A stretch of 64,000 bases of DNA from Kutzneria buriramensis (GTDB taxonomy: Bacteria; Actinomycetota; Actinomycetes; Mycobacteriales; Pseudonocardiaceae), in assembly GCF_043575855.1 (NCBI RefSeq), contig NZ_CP144375.1:3472001-3536000 (forward strand). The letters are read 5' to 3'. This document shows, piece by piece, positions 22,149 through 30,815 of the stretch (position 1 is its first letter; every line of letters begins with the position of its first letter). The notes beneath the pieces were generated by a model. That model saw only the letters and a program-made list of their open reading frames with translations, had not been told where the DNA came from and did not search any database. Made by a program: the position numbers and the translations under genes.

Positions 22149-23883
22149 GACCCGCACCAAGACGGCGGCCGCGAAGAAGACGACGGCGACGACAACCGCG
22201 GCCAAGCCACGGGCGGCGCGGAAGAAGCCGCCGGCGTTGCCGGTGTGCGGTCGGACCTTCGACGGCACGGTGTGCCGCAAGCGCGGGGACCACCTGTGCA
22301 TGCAGCGCGCGGCGCACGCGGTCGCGTTCGCTCAAGAGGTCTGCGTGCACACGAAAGACCGGTGGGCGCGTAAGCCGTTCCTGTTGGCCGAGTGGCAGCA
22401 GGACGACATCGTGGTGCCGTTGTTCGGCGAGGTCCGCTGGGACCCGGAGTGGGAGTGCTACGTCCGGCGCTTCCGCATCGGGTGGATCGAGCTGGCGCGC
22501 AAGAACGGCAAGTCCGAGCTGTTGGCGTTCGTGGCGCTGTACATGCTGGTCGCCGACGGCGTGGAGGGCGCGGAGATCTACGGCTGTGCCCTGGACATCG
22601 CCCAGGCGCGCAAGGTGTTCGACGTCGCCGCCCGCATGGTCAAGCTCTCCCCGGTGCTCTCGCGCCGGCTGCGGGTGATCGACCACGCCGCCCGAATCGT
22701 CGACGAGCGGACCGGCAGCTTCTACGAAGCCGTCGCCGCCGACGCCAAGGGCAACCTCGGCCACAACCCGTCGGCGGTGATCTTCGACGAGGTCTTGACG
22801 CAGCCCAACGGCGAGTTGTGGTCAGCGATGCGCACCGGCATGGGCACCCGGATGCAACCCCTGATGCTCGCCGCGACCACGGCGGGCAACGACCCCGCCT
22901 CGTTCGCGAAGTCCGAGCATGACGAGTGCGTGCGGATCGCCGATGACCCGGCGCGGGCACCGCACCGGTTCGTGTACCTGCGCAACCTGTCGGCGGACGC
23001 CGACCCGTGGGACGAGGCGAACTGGCACCTGGCCAACCCGGCGCTCGGCGACTTCCTGAGCATCGAGGCCCTGCGCGAGGAAGCCCGCGAGGCCCGCAAC
23101 GACCCGGCCCGGGAGAACTCGTTCCGCCAGTTCCGGCTCAACCAGTGGGTGCAGCAGTCCACGCGGTGGATGCCGATGCACCTCTACAACCTGTGCGCCG
23201 GCACCCCCGCCGCCGAGCCCGAGCAGCTGCGGGCGCGACACGCCGGAAAGCCGGCCTGGGGCGGACTCGACCTCGCCTCCAAGCTCGACCTCACCGCGTG
23301 GTGTCTGGTTGTACCCGACGGCATCGACGGGCACCTCTCGGCGCTGTGGCGGTTCTGGCTGCCCGAGGCCGCCGTGGCGTTCCTCGACAAGCACACCGAC
23401 AGCCGGGTGTCCCGCTGGGTCGAGGCCGGCTGGATCACCGTCACGCCCGGCGAAGTCATCGACTACGACCTCGTGGAAGCCGACATCGCCGCCGACTGCG
23501 CCGCGCTACGCGTCGCGGACATCTCCTACGACGAGTGGTCCGGCGAACCCGTCCGGCAGCGACTGGAGCGGCGAACCCGGGTGCCGATGTACCCCGTGCC
23601 GCAGACCTACCGGGGCCTCACGCCCGGCATGATCGAGTTGATGGCCCTGACCCGCTCCCGGGCTTGGAGTCATCATGCGAATCCCGTGGCGGCTTGGTGC
23701 TTCGACAACGTGGAAGTCCGCTCGCCGGCAGGCGAGCCGGACCTGATCCGCCCGGACAAGCCTGAGCGCGGCAAGACCGGCAAGCGTATTGACGCTGTGC
23801 CGACCACCGCTATGGCTGTAGGCGGCTGGCGGCTACGTGGTCAGAAGGTTAAGAAGTCATCCCGAATGGTGGTGATGGGGTAG
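22108..23883 (+). CDS. Terminase large subunit
   Basis: A 591-residue packaging motor. After a basic N-terminal tail it has the ATPase domain with a Walker A-like ELARKNGKSELLA, Walker B AVIFDEV and AATTAGN coupling motif. The C-terminal nuclease domain contains WGGLDLASKLDLTAW and, further on, ISYDEWSG. The N-terminal tail overlaps the small-subunit gene. It cuts and translocates phage DNA into the prohead through the portal. Confidence 0.93.
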   Translation: MPTQTAARTGSSPKTRTKTAAAKKTTATTTAAKPRAARKKPPALPVCGRTFDGTVCRKRGDHLCMQRAAHAVAFAQEVCVHTKDRWARKPFLLAEWQQDDIVVPLFGEVRWDPEWECYVRRFRIGWIELARKNGKSELLAFVALYMLVADGVEGAEIYGCALDIAQARKVFDVAARMVKLSPVLSRRLRVIDHAARIVDERTGSFYEAVAADAKGNLGHNPSAVIFDEVLTQPNGELWSAMRTGMGTRMQPLMLAATTAGNDPASFAKSEHDECVRIADDPARAPHRFVYLRNLSADADPWDEANWHLANPALGDFLSIEALREEAREARNDPARENSFRQFRLNQWVQQSTRWMPMHLYNLCAGTPAAEPEQLRARHAGKPAWGGLDLASKLDLTAWCLVVPDGIDGHLSALWRFWLPEAAVAFLDKHTDSRVSRWVEAGWITVTPGEVIDYDLVEADIAADCAALRVADISYDEWSGEPVRQRLERRTRVPMYPVPQTYRGLTPGMIELMALTRSRAWSHHANPVAAWCFDNVEVRSPAGEPDLIRPDKPERGKTGKRIDAVPTTAMAVGGWRLRGQKVKKSSRMVVMG

Positions 23884-24448
23884 TCGTAAGCGCGGAGCTC
23901 GCATGGTACGAGACGCCGAGCTCGTTTCGCATGGCCGTTCTTAGCTGCACAAGAAGCTTGCCGTACTGCCCACTTCCCTCTTTGGGTTTCGGGCTCACCT
24001 CGACACCATGGGCTGCGACCATGAAGGCAATCTGAAGCTCCAGCAGGCCCTTTCCTATCCGCGTAACCGATTCGCCGCCATCCTCTATCAGTGCGATGTG
24101 CCAGTAGATCTCCCACGCGGCAAGGTTCAACTCGTGCATTTCTGTCGTGTCGGATTTCTTGACAACTACACCAAATTTTTCATTAGGAACATACTTGCGA
24201 AACTGATCAAGTAGGCTTAGAAACTTGCTGTAGGTTTGGAGGCGCTCGGCGCGCCACTCCGACTTTATTGCAATCGCATGGGCCTCGGATTGCTTCCAAA
24301 TGTCGTGTTGTCTCTGCTCGCGTTCGCGCTTCCTCGCGGCACGCGCGGTTAGGAACGCACCGCCCAACGCTCCACCCAAACCGCCCACCAGCGTGCCGAT
24401 CAACGGCAACACAATCACGAGCCACTGGGGAACCTGGCCACTCGGCAT
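23849..24448 (-). CDS. Inserted membrane/coiled-coil protein (moron candidate)
   Basis: A 199-residue protein on the strand opposite to the packaging genes. It has one N-terminal transmembrane helix (WLVIVLPLIGTLVGGLGGAL), then a basic coiled coil (ARKREREQRQHDIWKQSEAH) and a helical domain. The start is the ATG at 24448. Base composition over 24000-24300 is clearly less GC-rich than in the flanks, which points to late insertion. It overlaps the terminase end by 35 bases. Superinfection exclusion is a reasonable guess for a lone reverse membrane gene, but nothing proves it. Confidence 0.65.
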   Translation of the reverse strand: MPSGQVPQWLVIVLPLIGTLVGGLGGALGGAFLTARAARKREREQRQHDIWKQSEAHAIAIKSEWRAERLQTYSKFLSLLDQFRKYVPNEKFGVVVKKSDTTEMHELNLAAWEIYWHIALIEDGGESVTRIGKGLLELQIAFMVAAHGVEVSPKPKEGSGQYGKLLVQLRTAMRNELGVSYHASSALTTTPSPPFGMTS

Positions 24449-24500
24449 GGGCTGGACGCTACCGGCCACGGTCGGCTGGTAGCGACGTAAGGGGATGATC

Positions 24501-26000
24501 GTGATCGGGGTCCTCGCGCCTGAGCTCGCTGATATGCAGTGGGTTACCCGCCTTGCGCGTCTGCACAACGCCCAGCTTCCCGGCCTGGAGACGCTGGACG
24601 CCTACTACGAGGGCGAGCAGTCGCTCTCCTACATGCACCCCGAGTTGCTGCGGCGCCTGGACACCCGCGTGCGGCAAGTCGTCATCGCCTGGCCCGAACT
24701 CGTCGTCGACAGCTTGGACGAGCGGCTGGACGTGACCGGCTTCCGGATGGGCGGGGAGGAGGAAGCCGACCGGGACCTCTGGCAGATCTGGCAGGCCAAC
24801 CGCCTGGACCTGTTTTCCCAGCAGGCCCATGTCGACGCGTTGGCGCTGGGCCGCGCGTTCGCGATCGTCGGCACCAACGAGAACGACCCGACCACGCCGC
24901 TGGTGACCGTCGAGTCGCCGCTGGAGGTCCACGCCGAACTGGACCCGCGCACCCGCACCGTGCGGGCAGCGCTGAAACGCTGGCGCGACGAGGACACCGA
25001 AGACCCCGGGCTGGGCTACGCCACGCTGTACCTGCCCAACCGCACCGTCTGGTACACCTCCGACAACGGCGGCGGCACCTGGGAAGAGACCGACCGCGAC
25101 GAGCACGGCCTGGGCCAGGTGCCCGTGGTGCCGATCATCAACCGGCCACGTACCCGCCGCCGGCTCAACCGGCCTGCCCGCCTCGGCCGCTCGGAGCTGG
25201 CCAGCGTCCTGCCGCTCTCGGACGCCGCGTGCAAGATCGCCACGGACATGATGATCAGCGCAGAATTCCACGCCATGCCACGGCGCTACGCGCTGGGGTT
25301 CGACAAGGACGACTTCGTCGACGCCTCCGGCCGCGCCCTGACGCCGTGGGAGGCCGTGGCCGGCGTGCTCTGGGCCTCCCCGAAGTCCCCGAAGGAGGAC
25401 GGGGTCAGTGTCGGGCAGTTCCCCGAAGCGTCGCTGTCGAACTTCCACGACACGCTCAACGCCTTGGCCAAGCTGGTGGCCTCGGTGTCCGGGCTGCCGC
25501 CGCACTACCTCGGCTTCAGCACCGAGAACCCGGCCAGCGCGGACGCGATCCGCTCCAGCGAGGCCCGCCACATCAAACGAGCCGAGCGCCGGCACGGTTG
25601 GTTCGGCGACGGCTGGGAGCAGGTCGCCCGCCTGGTCCTGCTCGTGCGGGACGGTCGGATCCCGCCGGAGGCCCTGCGGCTGGAGACGATGTGGATGGAC
25701 CCGGCCACTCCGACGTTCGCCGCGCAGGCTGACGGCGTGGTGAAGCTTTACTCCGCTGACAAGCTGCTGCCCCGCCGCGCGGCGCGGCGGGCGCTGGGCT
25801 ACTCCGACACGCAGATCCGGGACATGGAGGCCGAGGACACCGAGGCATACAACCGGATCCTCGGCGACGAGCCGCCCGAGTTCGGCCCGCAGCAGCCACC
25901 ACCGCAGCAGCCGCTGCAGGACGTCGCACCGGCCGTGCCGGTGCCGCGTGGCAGCACCGCGGCCCGGTTCCTCGAACCCGCACAAGGGGTAAGCCGGTGA
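24501..26000 (+). CDS. Portal protein, SPP1 gp6-like
   Basis: About 500 residues with the features of SPP1-type portals: an N-terminal RLARLHNAQLPGLETLDAYY, the central VPVVPIINRPRTRRRLNRPA and SGLPPHYLGFSTENPASADA, a conserved region where portal proteins contact DNA and terminase. A Pro/Gln-rich tail follows (EFGPQQPPPQQPLQ). GTG 24501 has AAGGGG six bases upstream; ATG 24495 would touch that site. It overlaps the next gene by 4 bases. Confidence 0.92.
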   Translation: MIGVLAPELADMQWVTRLARLHNAQLPGLETLDAYYEGEQSLSYMHPELLRRLDTRVRQVVIAWPELVVDSLDERLDVTGFRMGGEEEADRDLWQIWQANRLDLFSQQAHVDALALGRAFAIVGTNENDPTTPLVTVESPLEVHAELDPRTRTVRAALKRWRDEDTEDPGLGYATLYLPNRTVWYTSDNGGGTWEETDRDEHGLGQVPVVPIINRPRTRRRLNRPARLGRSELASVLPLSDAACKIATDMMISAEFHAMPRRYALGFDKDDFVDASGRALTPWEAVAGVLWASPKSPKEDGVSVGQFPEASLSNFHDTLNALAKLVASVSGLPPHYLGFSTENPASADAIRSSEARHIKRAERRHGWFGDGWEQVARLVLLVRDGRIPPEALRLETMWMDPATPTFAAQADGVVKLYSADKLLPRRAARRALGYSDTQIRDMEAEDTEAYNRILGDEPPEFGPQQPPPQQPLQDVAPAVPVPRGSTAARFLEPAQGVSR

Positions 26001-26965
26001 CCGCGACCGATGATCGGTTCCGCGCCGTGCAGCAGCGCGCCGTTCGGCAGGCGGTGACCACCGTGGCGGCGGTGTGGTCGCGGCTGAACCTGGCGGACAC
26101 GGCGGCCTGGCACACCAGCGCGCGCCCGGAGCTGGTGGCCGCCATCAGCTCCGGGCAGACCAGCGCGGCCAGCACCGGACAGACCTATGTGGCCGCCACG
26201 CTCGCGGCGGCCGGCGCGGCCTCCCGGCCGCTGGGCCGGTTGGTGGCCTCGGCTCTGGCCGGCACCGCAGCCGGCGGTCTGCCGCTGGGTGCGCTGGTGG
26301 ATTACGCCTGGGCGTACTTCCGGCGGGCGCTGGAACTAGGCGCGCCGCCCGGCGACGCGGCCGACATCGGCCGCGCGAAGCTGCTGACCTACACCGCAAC
26401 CGAGGTCGCCGACGCCGGCCGCGTGGCCGTCCAGATCGGCGGGTTCCTCGAACCGGAGGTGTACGGCTACGAGCGGCTTGTGCACCTGCCGGCGTGCGGG
26501 CGGTGCATCGTGCTCGCCGGCCGGCTCTACCGCTACAGCTCCGGGTTCCTGCGGCATCCGCGCTGCGACTGCGGCATGAAGCCGGTCACCCGCGAGCAGT
26601 GGAGGGCCGACGGCGCCGCGACCGACCCGCGCTCGCTGTTCGAGACAATGAGCAAAGCCCAGCAGAACAAGGCATTCGGCCCCGGCGGCGCGGAGGCGAT
26701 CCGACACGGCGCGGACATCAGCCGCGTGGTCAACGCCCGCCGCAAAGGCTCGGTGTACGTGGCCGGCGGGCACGAGTTCACCCACGAGGCGACCACCACG
26801 CGCGGGCTCGGCCGCCAGCTCGGTGAGCTCAACAAGCGACCCGGCCGGCGGCACCGTTCCAGCGGTGTCGCCCGCCCTACCCCCGCTCAGCTGGTGGCGG
26901 TGGCCCGGGATCGCGACGAGCTTGTCAGGCAGCTACGGCGGTTCGGCTACATCCGTCAACAGTAG
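25997..26965 (+). CDS. Minor head protein, MuF/VG15-like
   Basis: A 322-residue protein, with an Ala-rich helical first half and the segment LPACGRCIVLAGRLYRYSSG then HPRCDCGMKPV, a Cys cluster typical of VG15/MuF-like capsid proteins placed between portal and scaffold. A short basic tail follows. It overlaps the portal stop. It is thought to sit inside the head near the portal and may be injected. Confidence 0.8.
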   Translation: MTATDDRFRAVQQRAVRQAVTTVAAVWSRLNLADTAAWHTSARPELVAAISSGQTSAASTGQTYVAATLAAAGAASRPLGRLVASALAGTAAGGLPLGALVDYAWAYFRRALELGAPPGDAADIGRAKLLTYTATEVADAGRVAVQIGGFLEPEVYGYERLVHLPACGRCIVLAGRLYRYSSGFLRHPRCDCGMKPVTREQWRADGAATDPRSLFETMSKAQQNKAFGPGGAEAIRHGADISRVVNARRKGSVYVAGGHEFTHEATTTRGLGRQLGELNKRPGRRHRSSGVARPTPAQLVAVARDRDELVRQLRRFGYIRQQ

Positions 26966-27221
26966 CGCTGTAGCACTGTACTGCTACAGTTCGCGAGCTT
27001 TTTTGAGAGGCGGACTCGTGTCCGCCCGCCATGATCAGTCCCGTTGCACCTGGACATTTCGGCTTTTTCTTTTTCGAAGCCGGCTTCAGCTCGGCGGCCA
27101 GCCCTGCCGCGCCCAACAGCAGACACGCCGCAGCCAAGAAACCGAAGTGCTGCCAGGTCATCGGCCCGGTGTAAGCGGCAATCGCCGCGCACGTCGGTGC
27201 GGCGGCAGCAAGCAGCCCCAT
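26925..27221 (-). CDS. Doubtful small membrane ORF in the MuF-scaffold gap
   Basis: The 344-base stretch 26966-27309 has no firm gene. The best frame is this minus-strand one: 98 residues with one hydrophobic segment (FGFLAAACLLLGAAGLAAEL) followed by KPASKKKKPKCPG. It has no clear ribosome site and its end overlaps the MuF-like gene by 41 bases. I list it only as a possibility. Confidence 0.2.
   Translation of the reverse strand: MGLLAAAAPTCAAIAAYTGPMTWQHFGFLAAACLLLGAAGLAAELKPASKKKKPKCPGATGLIMAGGHESASQKSSRTVAVQCYSATVDGCSRTAVAA
26968..27004 (+). terminator. Hairpin with T-run after the portal/MuF genes
   Basis: Stem CTGTAGCA (26968-26975) with TGCTACAG (26982-26989) and a 6-base loop, followed ten bases later by a run of six T (26999-27004). 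It is a weak or partial terminator that may set portal against capsid levels. Confidence 0.4.
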
Positions 27222-27309
27222 CACGGGTGGCGACGGCCGGCGCGACTTCACACGCCCAGGGTGCCACGGCCACCCGATCCACCGTCTCGATTCCCCAGGG
27301 AGAACACCA

Positions 27310-27939
27310 TTGGGTGACACCACCGGCCAGGCCCCGGCCGACAACCAGCCGCCCGGCCCGGTCAGCACCACCGATCCGGCACCGCAGCAGCAGCCCCAGC
27401 CCGAACCGGCCGAGCCGGACTACAAGGCCCTTTACGAAGCCGCCCAGGCGAAGCTGAGCAAGGCCGAGCAGACCGCACGGAGCAACAAGGACAAGGCCAA
27501 GCGGCTGGACGAGATCGAGGCCGCGCAGCAGAGCGAGGCCGAGAAGGCCGCCGCCCGCGCCACCGCCGCCGAGCAGCAGCTTGCCGGCCTGCGGCGCCGG
27601 GCCATCGACGCCGAGATCCGCGCCGCCGCAACAGGTTGGGCCGACCCGACCGACGCGCCGCGCTACCTGGACGAGCGGGACCGCTACATCGGCGATGACG
27701 GCGTGATCGACACCGCCGCCATCGCCCACGACCTGGCCGCGGTGCTCGCCGCCCGGCCGCACCTCGCGCGGGTCGACGGACCGCGCCGGCCCGCCCCGGA
27801 CCCCTCGCAGGGGCCGCGAGACTCCGGCCCGTCCGGCATCGCCGGCCAGATCAGCGAGGCCGAGGCCCGGGGCGACTGGGTCACGGCCATCGCCTTGAAG
27901 AACAAGCGCCTGCGGGACCTCGCCGCACAGCAGCACTGA
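27310..27939 (+). CDS. Capsid scaffolding protein
   Basis: A 209-residue protein with a Pro/Gln-rich N-terminus, a long charged coiled coil at about residues 38-95 (YKALYEAAQAKLSKAEQTAR) and a C-terminal helix rich in Lys/Arg (VTAIALKNKRLRDLAAQQH), the usual design of phage scaffolds coded just before the major capsid gene. It starts at TTG 27310 with GGGAG upstream. Confidence 0.85.
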   Translation: MGDTTGQAPADNQPPGPVSTTDPAPQQQPQPEPAEPDYKALYEAAQAKLSKAEQTARSNKDKAKRLDEIEAAQQSEAEKAAARATAAEQQLAGLRRRAIDAEIRAAATGWADPTDAPRYLDERDRYIGDDGVIDTAAIAHDLAAVLAARPHLARVDGPRRPAPDPSQGPRDSGPSGIAGQISEAEARGDWVTAIALKNKRLRDLAAQQH

Positions 27940-27966
27940 TTTCTGTTTCCTAGCAACGGAGTTCCT

Positions 27967-28956
27967 ATGCCCGGTGTGGCGGCAATCGCCAACGTCTACA
28001 ACACCCCCAACTACGTCGGCGAGTTGTTCGCGCTCACGCCGAGCGACACGCCCTTCCTCAGTGCGATCGGTGGCCTGACCGGTGGCAAGCGCGCCAACGG
28101 CGTCGTGCACACCTGGCAGGTCTACGACCTGCGCGCCCCCGACCCAGCCCGCCAGCGCCTGGAGGGCGCGGACGCCCCGCCGCCGGAGTCCCGTGTTCGA
28201 GGGACTGCGCGCAACGTGGTGGAGATCCACCAGGAGACTGTCGGCGTCACCTACACCCGCCAGGCCGCGCAACAGCAGTTCGCCGGCACCGGCTCGCCGA
28301 TCGCCAACGCCGTCTCCATTCCCGGCACCAACCCCGTGCCGGACGAGATGGACTGGCAGACCCGCCAGTCGCTGATCCAGATCGGCCGCGACGTCGAGGT
28401 CAGCTTTCTGACCGGCACGATGGCCGAACCCACCGACAACAGCACCGCCCGCAAGACCGGCGGCATCCTCCAGGCCATCAAGACCAACGTGGTCACCAAC
28501 GCGCAGCCCGCCGCGCTGACCGAGAAGATGGTCCTGGACCTGTTGCAGTCGGTGTGGACCAACGGCGGGATCCAGGTCTCGGAGACCGCGACGTTGATGT
28601 GCGGGGCGTGGCAGAAGCGCCAGCTCACCAACCAGTTCGTGACGCTGAAGAACTACCGCGAGCAGACCCGCAACGTCGGCGGCGTCTCGGTGACCACGAT
28701 CGAGACCGACTTCGGCCAGCTCAACGTCAGCCTCAACCGCTACATGCCGGCCGACACGGTGCTAGTGGTCAGCCTCGACCAGTGCGCCCCGGTGCTGCTG
28801 GAGACGCCGGGCAAGGGCTTCCTGTTCTCCGAGCCCCTCGCGAAGACCGGCGCGGCGGACAAGGCGCAGATCTACGGAGAGATCGGTTTGGAGTACGGGC
28901 CGGAGATCGCCCACGGCAAGATCACCGGCCTGACCACGACGGCGGTGTCCTCGTGA
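27967..28956 (+). CDS. Major capsid protein, SU10/DUF5309-like
   Basis: A 329-residue capsid protein. The N-terminus (GVAAIANVYNTPNYVGELFA) and ALTPSDTPFLSAIGG, then VHTWQVYDLRAP and TGGILQAIKTNVVTNAQPAA, match the SU10-type HK97-fold capsid family. It has the usual strong ribosome site (AACGGAG) and the scaffold before it. The adjacent small gene overlaps its stop. Confidence 0.9.
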   Translation: MPGVAAIANVYNTPNYVGELFALTPSDTPFLSAIGGLTGGKRANGVVHTWQVYDLRAPDPARQRLEGADAPPPESRVRGTARNVVEIHQETVGVTYTRQAAQQQFAGTGSPIANAVSIPGTNPVPDEMDWQTRQSLIQIGRDVEVSFLTGTMAEPTDNSTARKTGGILQAIKTNVVTNAQPAALTEKMVLDLLQSVWTNGGIQVSETATLMCGAWQKRQLTNQFVTLKNYREQTRNVGGVSVTTIETDFGQLNVSLNRYMPADTVLVVSLDQCAPVLLETPGKGFLFSEPLAKTGAADKAQIYGEIGLEYGPEIAHGKITGLTTTAVSS

Positions 28957-29132
28957 AGTTCACCAGCACCCGCCACCCCGAGCTGATCGTGCACGACCTC
29001 GGCGTGGTGTTCGTCGACGGCGAAGCCGAGGTCACCGACAAGGCCACCATCGAGGCCCTGCGCGGGCTGCCCGCCGAGCTGGGTGTTCGGGCCGTCGGTG
29101 GCCGACCCGCCGCCAGCCGGCCCACGGACTAG
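28953..29132 (+). CDS. Small head protein (hypothetical)
   Basis: A 59-residue protein whose GTG overlaps the capsid stop. FTSTRHPELIVHDLGVVFVDGEAEVT resembles the short proteins coded after SU10-type capsid genes. Its stop and the stop of the convergent STAS gene share the CTAG at 29129-29132. Confidence 0.7.
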   Translation: MKFTSTRHPELIVHDLGVVFVDGEAEVTDKATIEALRGLPAELGVRAVGGRPAASRPTD

Positions 29133-29518
29133 CCGTGGTGGCGGGCCACCACGGCCAGCGCCTCGTCCACCGACTGGTCGAAGTTCAGCTCGTCGTGGAG
29201 CCCGGTGAGCTCGAACGGGCGCAGCAGATGGCGATAGTGTGCGACGAGACGCAGTTCCCGGTCGTCGGCAGCGAGCTTGTTGTGCAGCTGCATGAGCAGG
29301 CTCAATCCGGTCGAGCTGAGAAACTCCAGGCCGTCCAGGTCCACGATGACCGCGATGACCCCCTCGGCAGCGGTCTGAAGGATGTTGTCGAGTAGCTCGC
29401 GAGTCTCCAGGTCTGCCGTTCCGCGAAGATGGACCACAGCCGCGTCGCCGATGCGGGCGGTAGCCGCGGTGAGCTGTGCATCCGTGCGCCTGAGGCGGTC
29501 CTCGCCGTCCATGTTCAC
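29129..29518 (-). CDS. STAS-domain anti-sigma factor antagonist
   Basis: A 129-residue single STAS domain of the SpoIIAA/RsbV type. The phosphorylation loop is intact: IVDLDGLEFLSSTGLSLLMQ, with the SST serine that partner kinases phosphorylate. It begins VVHLRGTADLE as usual. The GTG at 29518 has GAGGAG six bases upstream. It lies on the strand opposite to the capsid and connector genes, stop-to-stop with the small head gene. In the host, such proteins release sigma factors from anti-sigma kinases, so a phage copy could redirect host sigma use. No anti-sigma kinase is coded in the window. Confidence 0.88.
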   Translation of the reverse strand: MNMDGEDRLRRTDAQLTAATARIGDAAVVHLRGTADLETRELLDNILQTAAEGVIAVIVDLDGLEFLSSTGLSLLMQLHNKLAADDRELRLVAHYRHLLRPFELTGLHDELNFDQSVDEALAVVARHHG

Positions 29519-29693
29519 CGCAGGCTCCTCAGTTGCCGGTCCGCAGCAAGCACGCAGGTACCACGGCGCAGCTGATCATTCAGCTGCCTCGCCAACCATA
29601 GGTCCGCGCCGCGAACACCGGCAACCGCTACCGACCCGCTTGGCGCTCATGGTCGACACGAGCAACCAGCAGGCTCAAAGGGAGGTGGTGACT

Positions 29694-29843
29694 ATGTGTG
29701 ACGGACCCGCGCGGTCCCTTCGCTCGGGGGGTGACGAAGGGACCACGCGGCGGCCGGGTCACGCACTTGGGAATCCCAGCACCCAGGCAATCGCGGCACG
29801 CCGAAGCACCGTTAGCACTTTCGGGCAGGTGAAATACCCGTGA
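29694..29843 (+). CDS. Small Arg-rich phage protein (hypothetical)
   Basis: A 49-residue frame starting at ATG 29694, with AGGGAGG about 8 bases upstream. It ends with a TGA that overlaps the GTG start of the connector gene, the close packing expected of a real gene. The sequence is Arg/Gly/Thr-rich (SLRSGGDEGTTRRPGHALG). An internal inverted repeat (29713-29722 with 29735-29744) lies in its coding DNA and might act on RNA instead. Confidence 0.5.
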   Translation: MCDGPARSLRSGGDEGTTRRPGHALGNPSTQAIAARRSTVSTFGQVKYP

Positions 29844-30190
29844 TCTCCCTTGCCACGGTCAGTGACGTCCAGGCCCGGTCCCCGCAGCCACTCGACGACC
29901 AGCAGCAGGCCCGCGCCGCCGTGCTGCTGGCCGACGCCTCCGCGATCGTTCAGGCGAAGGTTCCGGACATGCCGCAGCCGCCGCCGGACACCGCTGTCGG
30001 CGTGGTCGCCACGGCGGTGTTACGAGCGTTGGCCACGCCGGCGGACGGGTTGACGAACGAGTCGGTGGGCGAGGTCTCTCGGACCTCCGCGCACCCAGGC
30101 GGCGGTCTCTACTTCACCGATGACGAGCTGGAGTTGCTCCGCCCTGTCCATCCCGGGCCAGGCGGGGCGTTCTCCATCTGGACGGTCTAG
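29840..30190 (+). CDS. Head-tail connector protein
   Basis: A 116-residue protein of the phage head-tail adaptor type: short, helical, with DDQQQARAAVLLADASAIVQ and VVATAVLRALATPADGLTNE, ending in an aromatic tail. It follows the capsid block and precedes head-closure and tail-terminator genes, the standard order in siphoviruses. GTG at 29840. Confidence 0.8.
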   Translation: MISLATVSDVQARSPQPLDDQQQARAAVLLADASAIVQAKVPDMPQPPPDTAVGVVATAVLRALATPADGLTNESVGEVSRTSAHPGGGLYFTDDELELLRPVHPGPGGAFSIWTV

Positions 30191-30474
30191 CAACCGAAGT
30201 CGTTTGCGTCGTTCACATCGCTGGGACGGTGGCGCATCTGGTTGCGCTCGTCGCGAGCATCCCGGACGGCGACGATCTGCCGGGACAGGCTGACAAGCTT
30301 GAGATAGGCCCGGGTGTGCGGCCGCGTGCCGCCGGCAATCAGCCGGTCGCCGGACTCGACGTGCTCCGCCAGCACGTCGATCGCTTCGCGGTACCAGTCT
30401 GTCGGCGACCAGTACTGGCTTCCCTCTGGGCCCGGGAGCATCCGCCGGTTGTCGCCCTCGGTGTTGTAGTTCAT
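30187..30474 (-). CDS. Hypothetical reverse-strand prophage protein
   Basis: A 95-residue protein from ATG 30474 (GGGAGCGAGC upstream). It is mainly helical (YWSPTDWYREAIDVLAEHVE) with a charged C-terminus. Its stop overlaps that of the connector gene by 4 bases. It belongs to the minus-strand genes set in the late region. No family recognised. Confidence 0.55.
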   Translation of the reverse strand: MNYNTEGDNRRMLPGPEGSQYWSPTDWYREAIDVLAEHVESGDRLIAGGTRPHTRAYLKLVSLSRQIVAVRDARDERNQMRHRPSDVNDANDFGC

Positions 30475-30815
30475 GCGCTCGCTCCCGTGTGGTGCGCGTT
30501 GCCGAGGCCCCGCCCGCCGCTTCCCCTGGCGGAGGGGCCCCGGCAACCGGAGGCGCGGGCCGGGGTGCGTACCCGCAGGTCAGATGCTCGCACACACGTT
30601 CGAGTTACGCCAGTTGTCGCTGCTGATGAGATCCCCGGCGGAGGGATCCGGAGCACAGGCTCCAGCTACTGCGGGCCACTACAGTCCGCCGGGGACCACC
30701 GCCCACTACGCACTCGACGGGGACGAATCCAGTGGACGAGCGCGGGGTCTCGGCGCTTCCCGAGCGTCCGCCCGTCGACACACGGCAGCAAGGGGCCAGC
30801 ACCTAGCGAGCATGG
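30475..30815. other. Non-coding gap with an inverted repeat
   Basis: No frame in this 341-base stretch is convincing. It contains an inverted repeat, 30498-30511 with 30534-30547 (14-bp arms, one mismatch), which could end transcripts coming from the connector gene or shape the 5' region of the minus-strand gene at 30474. A promoter for that gene should also lie here, but I see no clear boxes. Confidence 0.5.
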
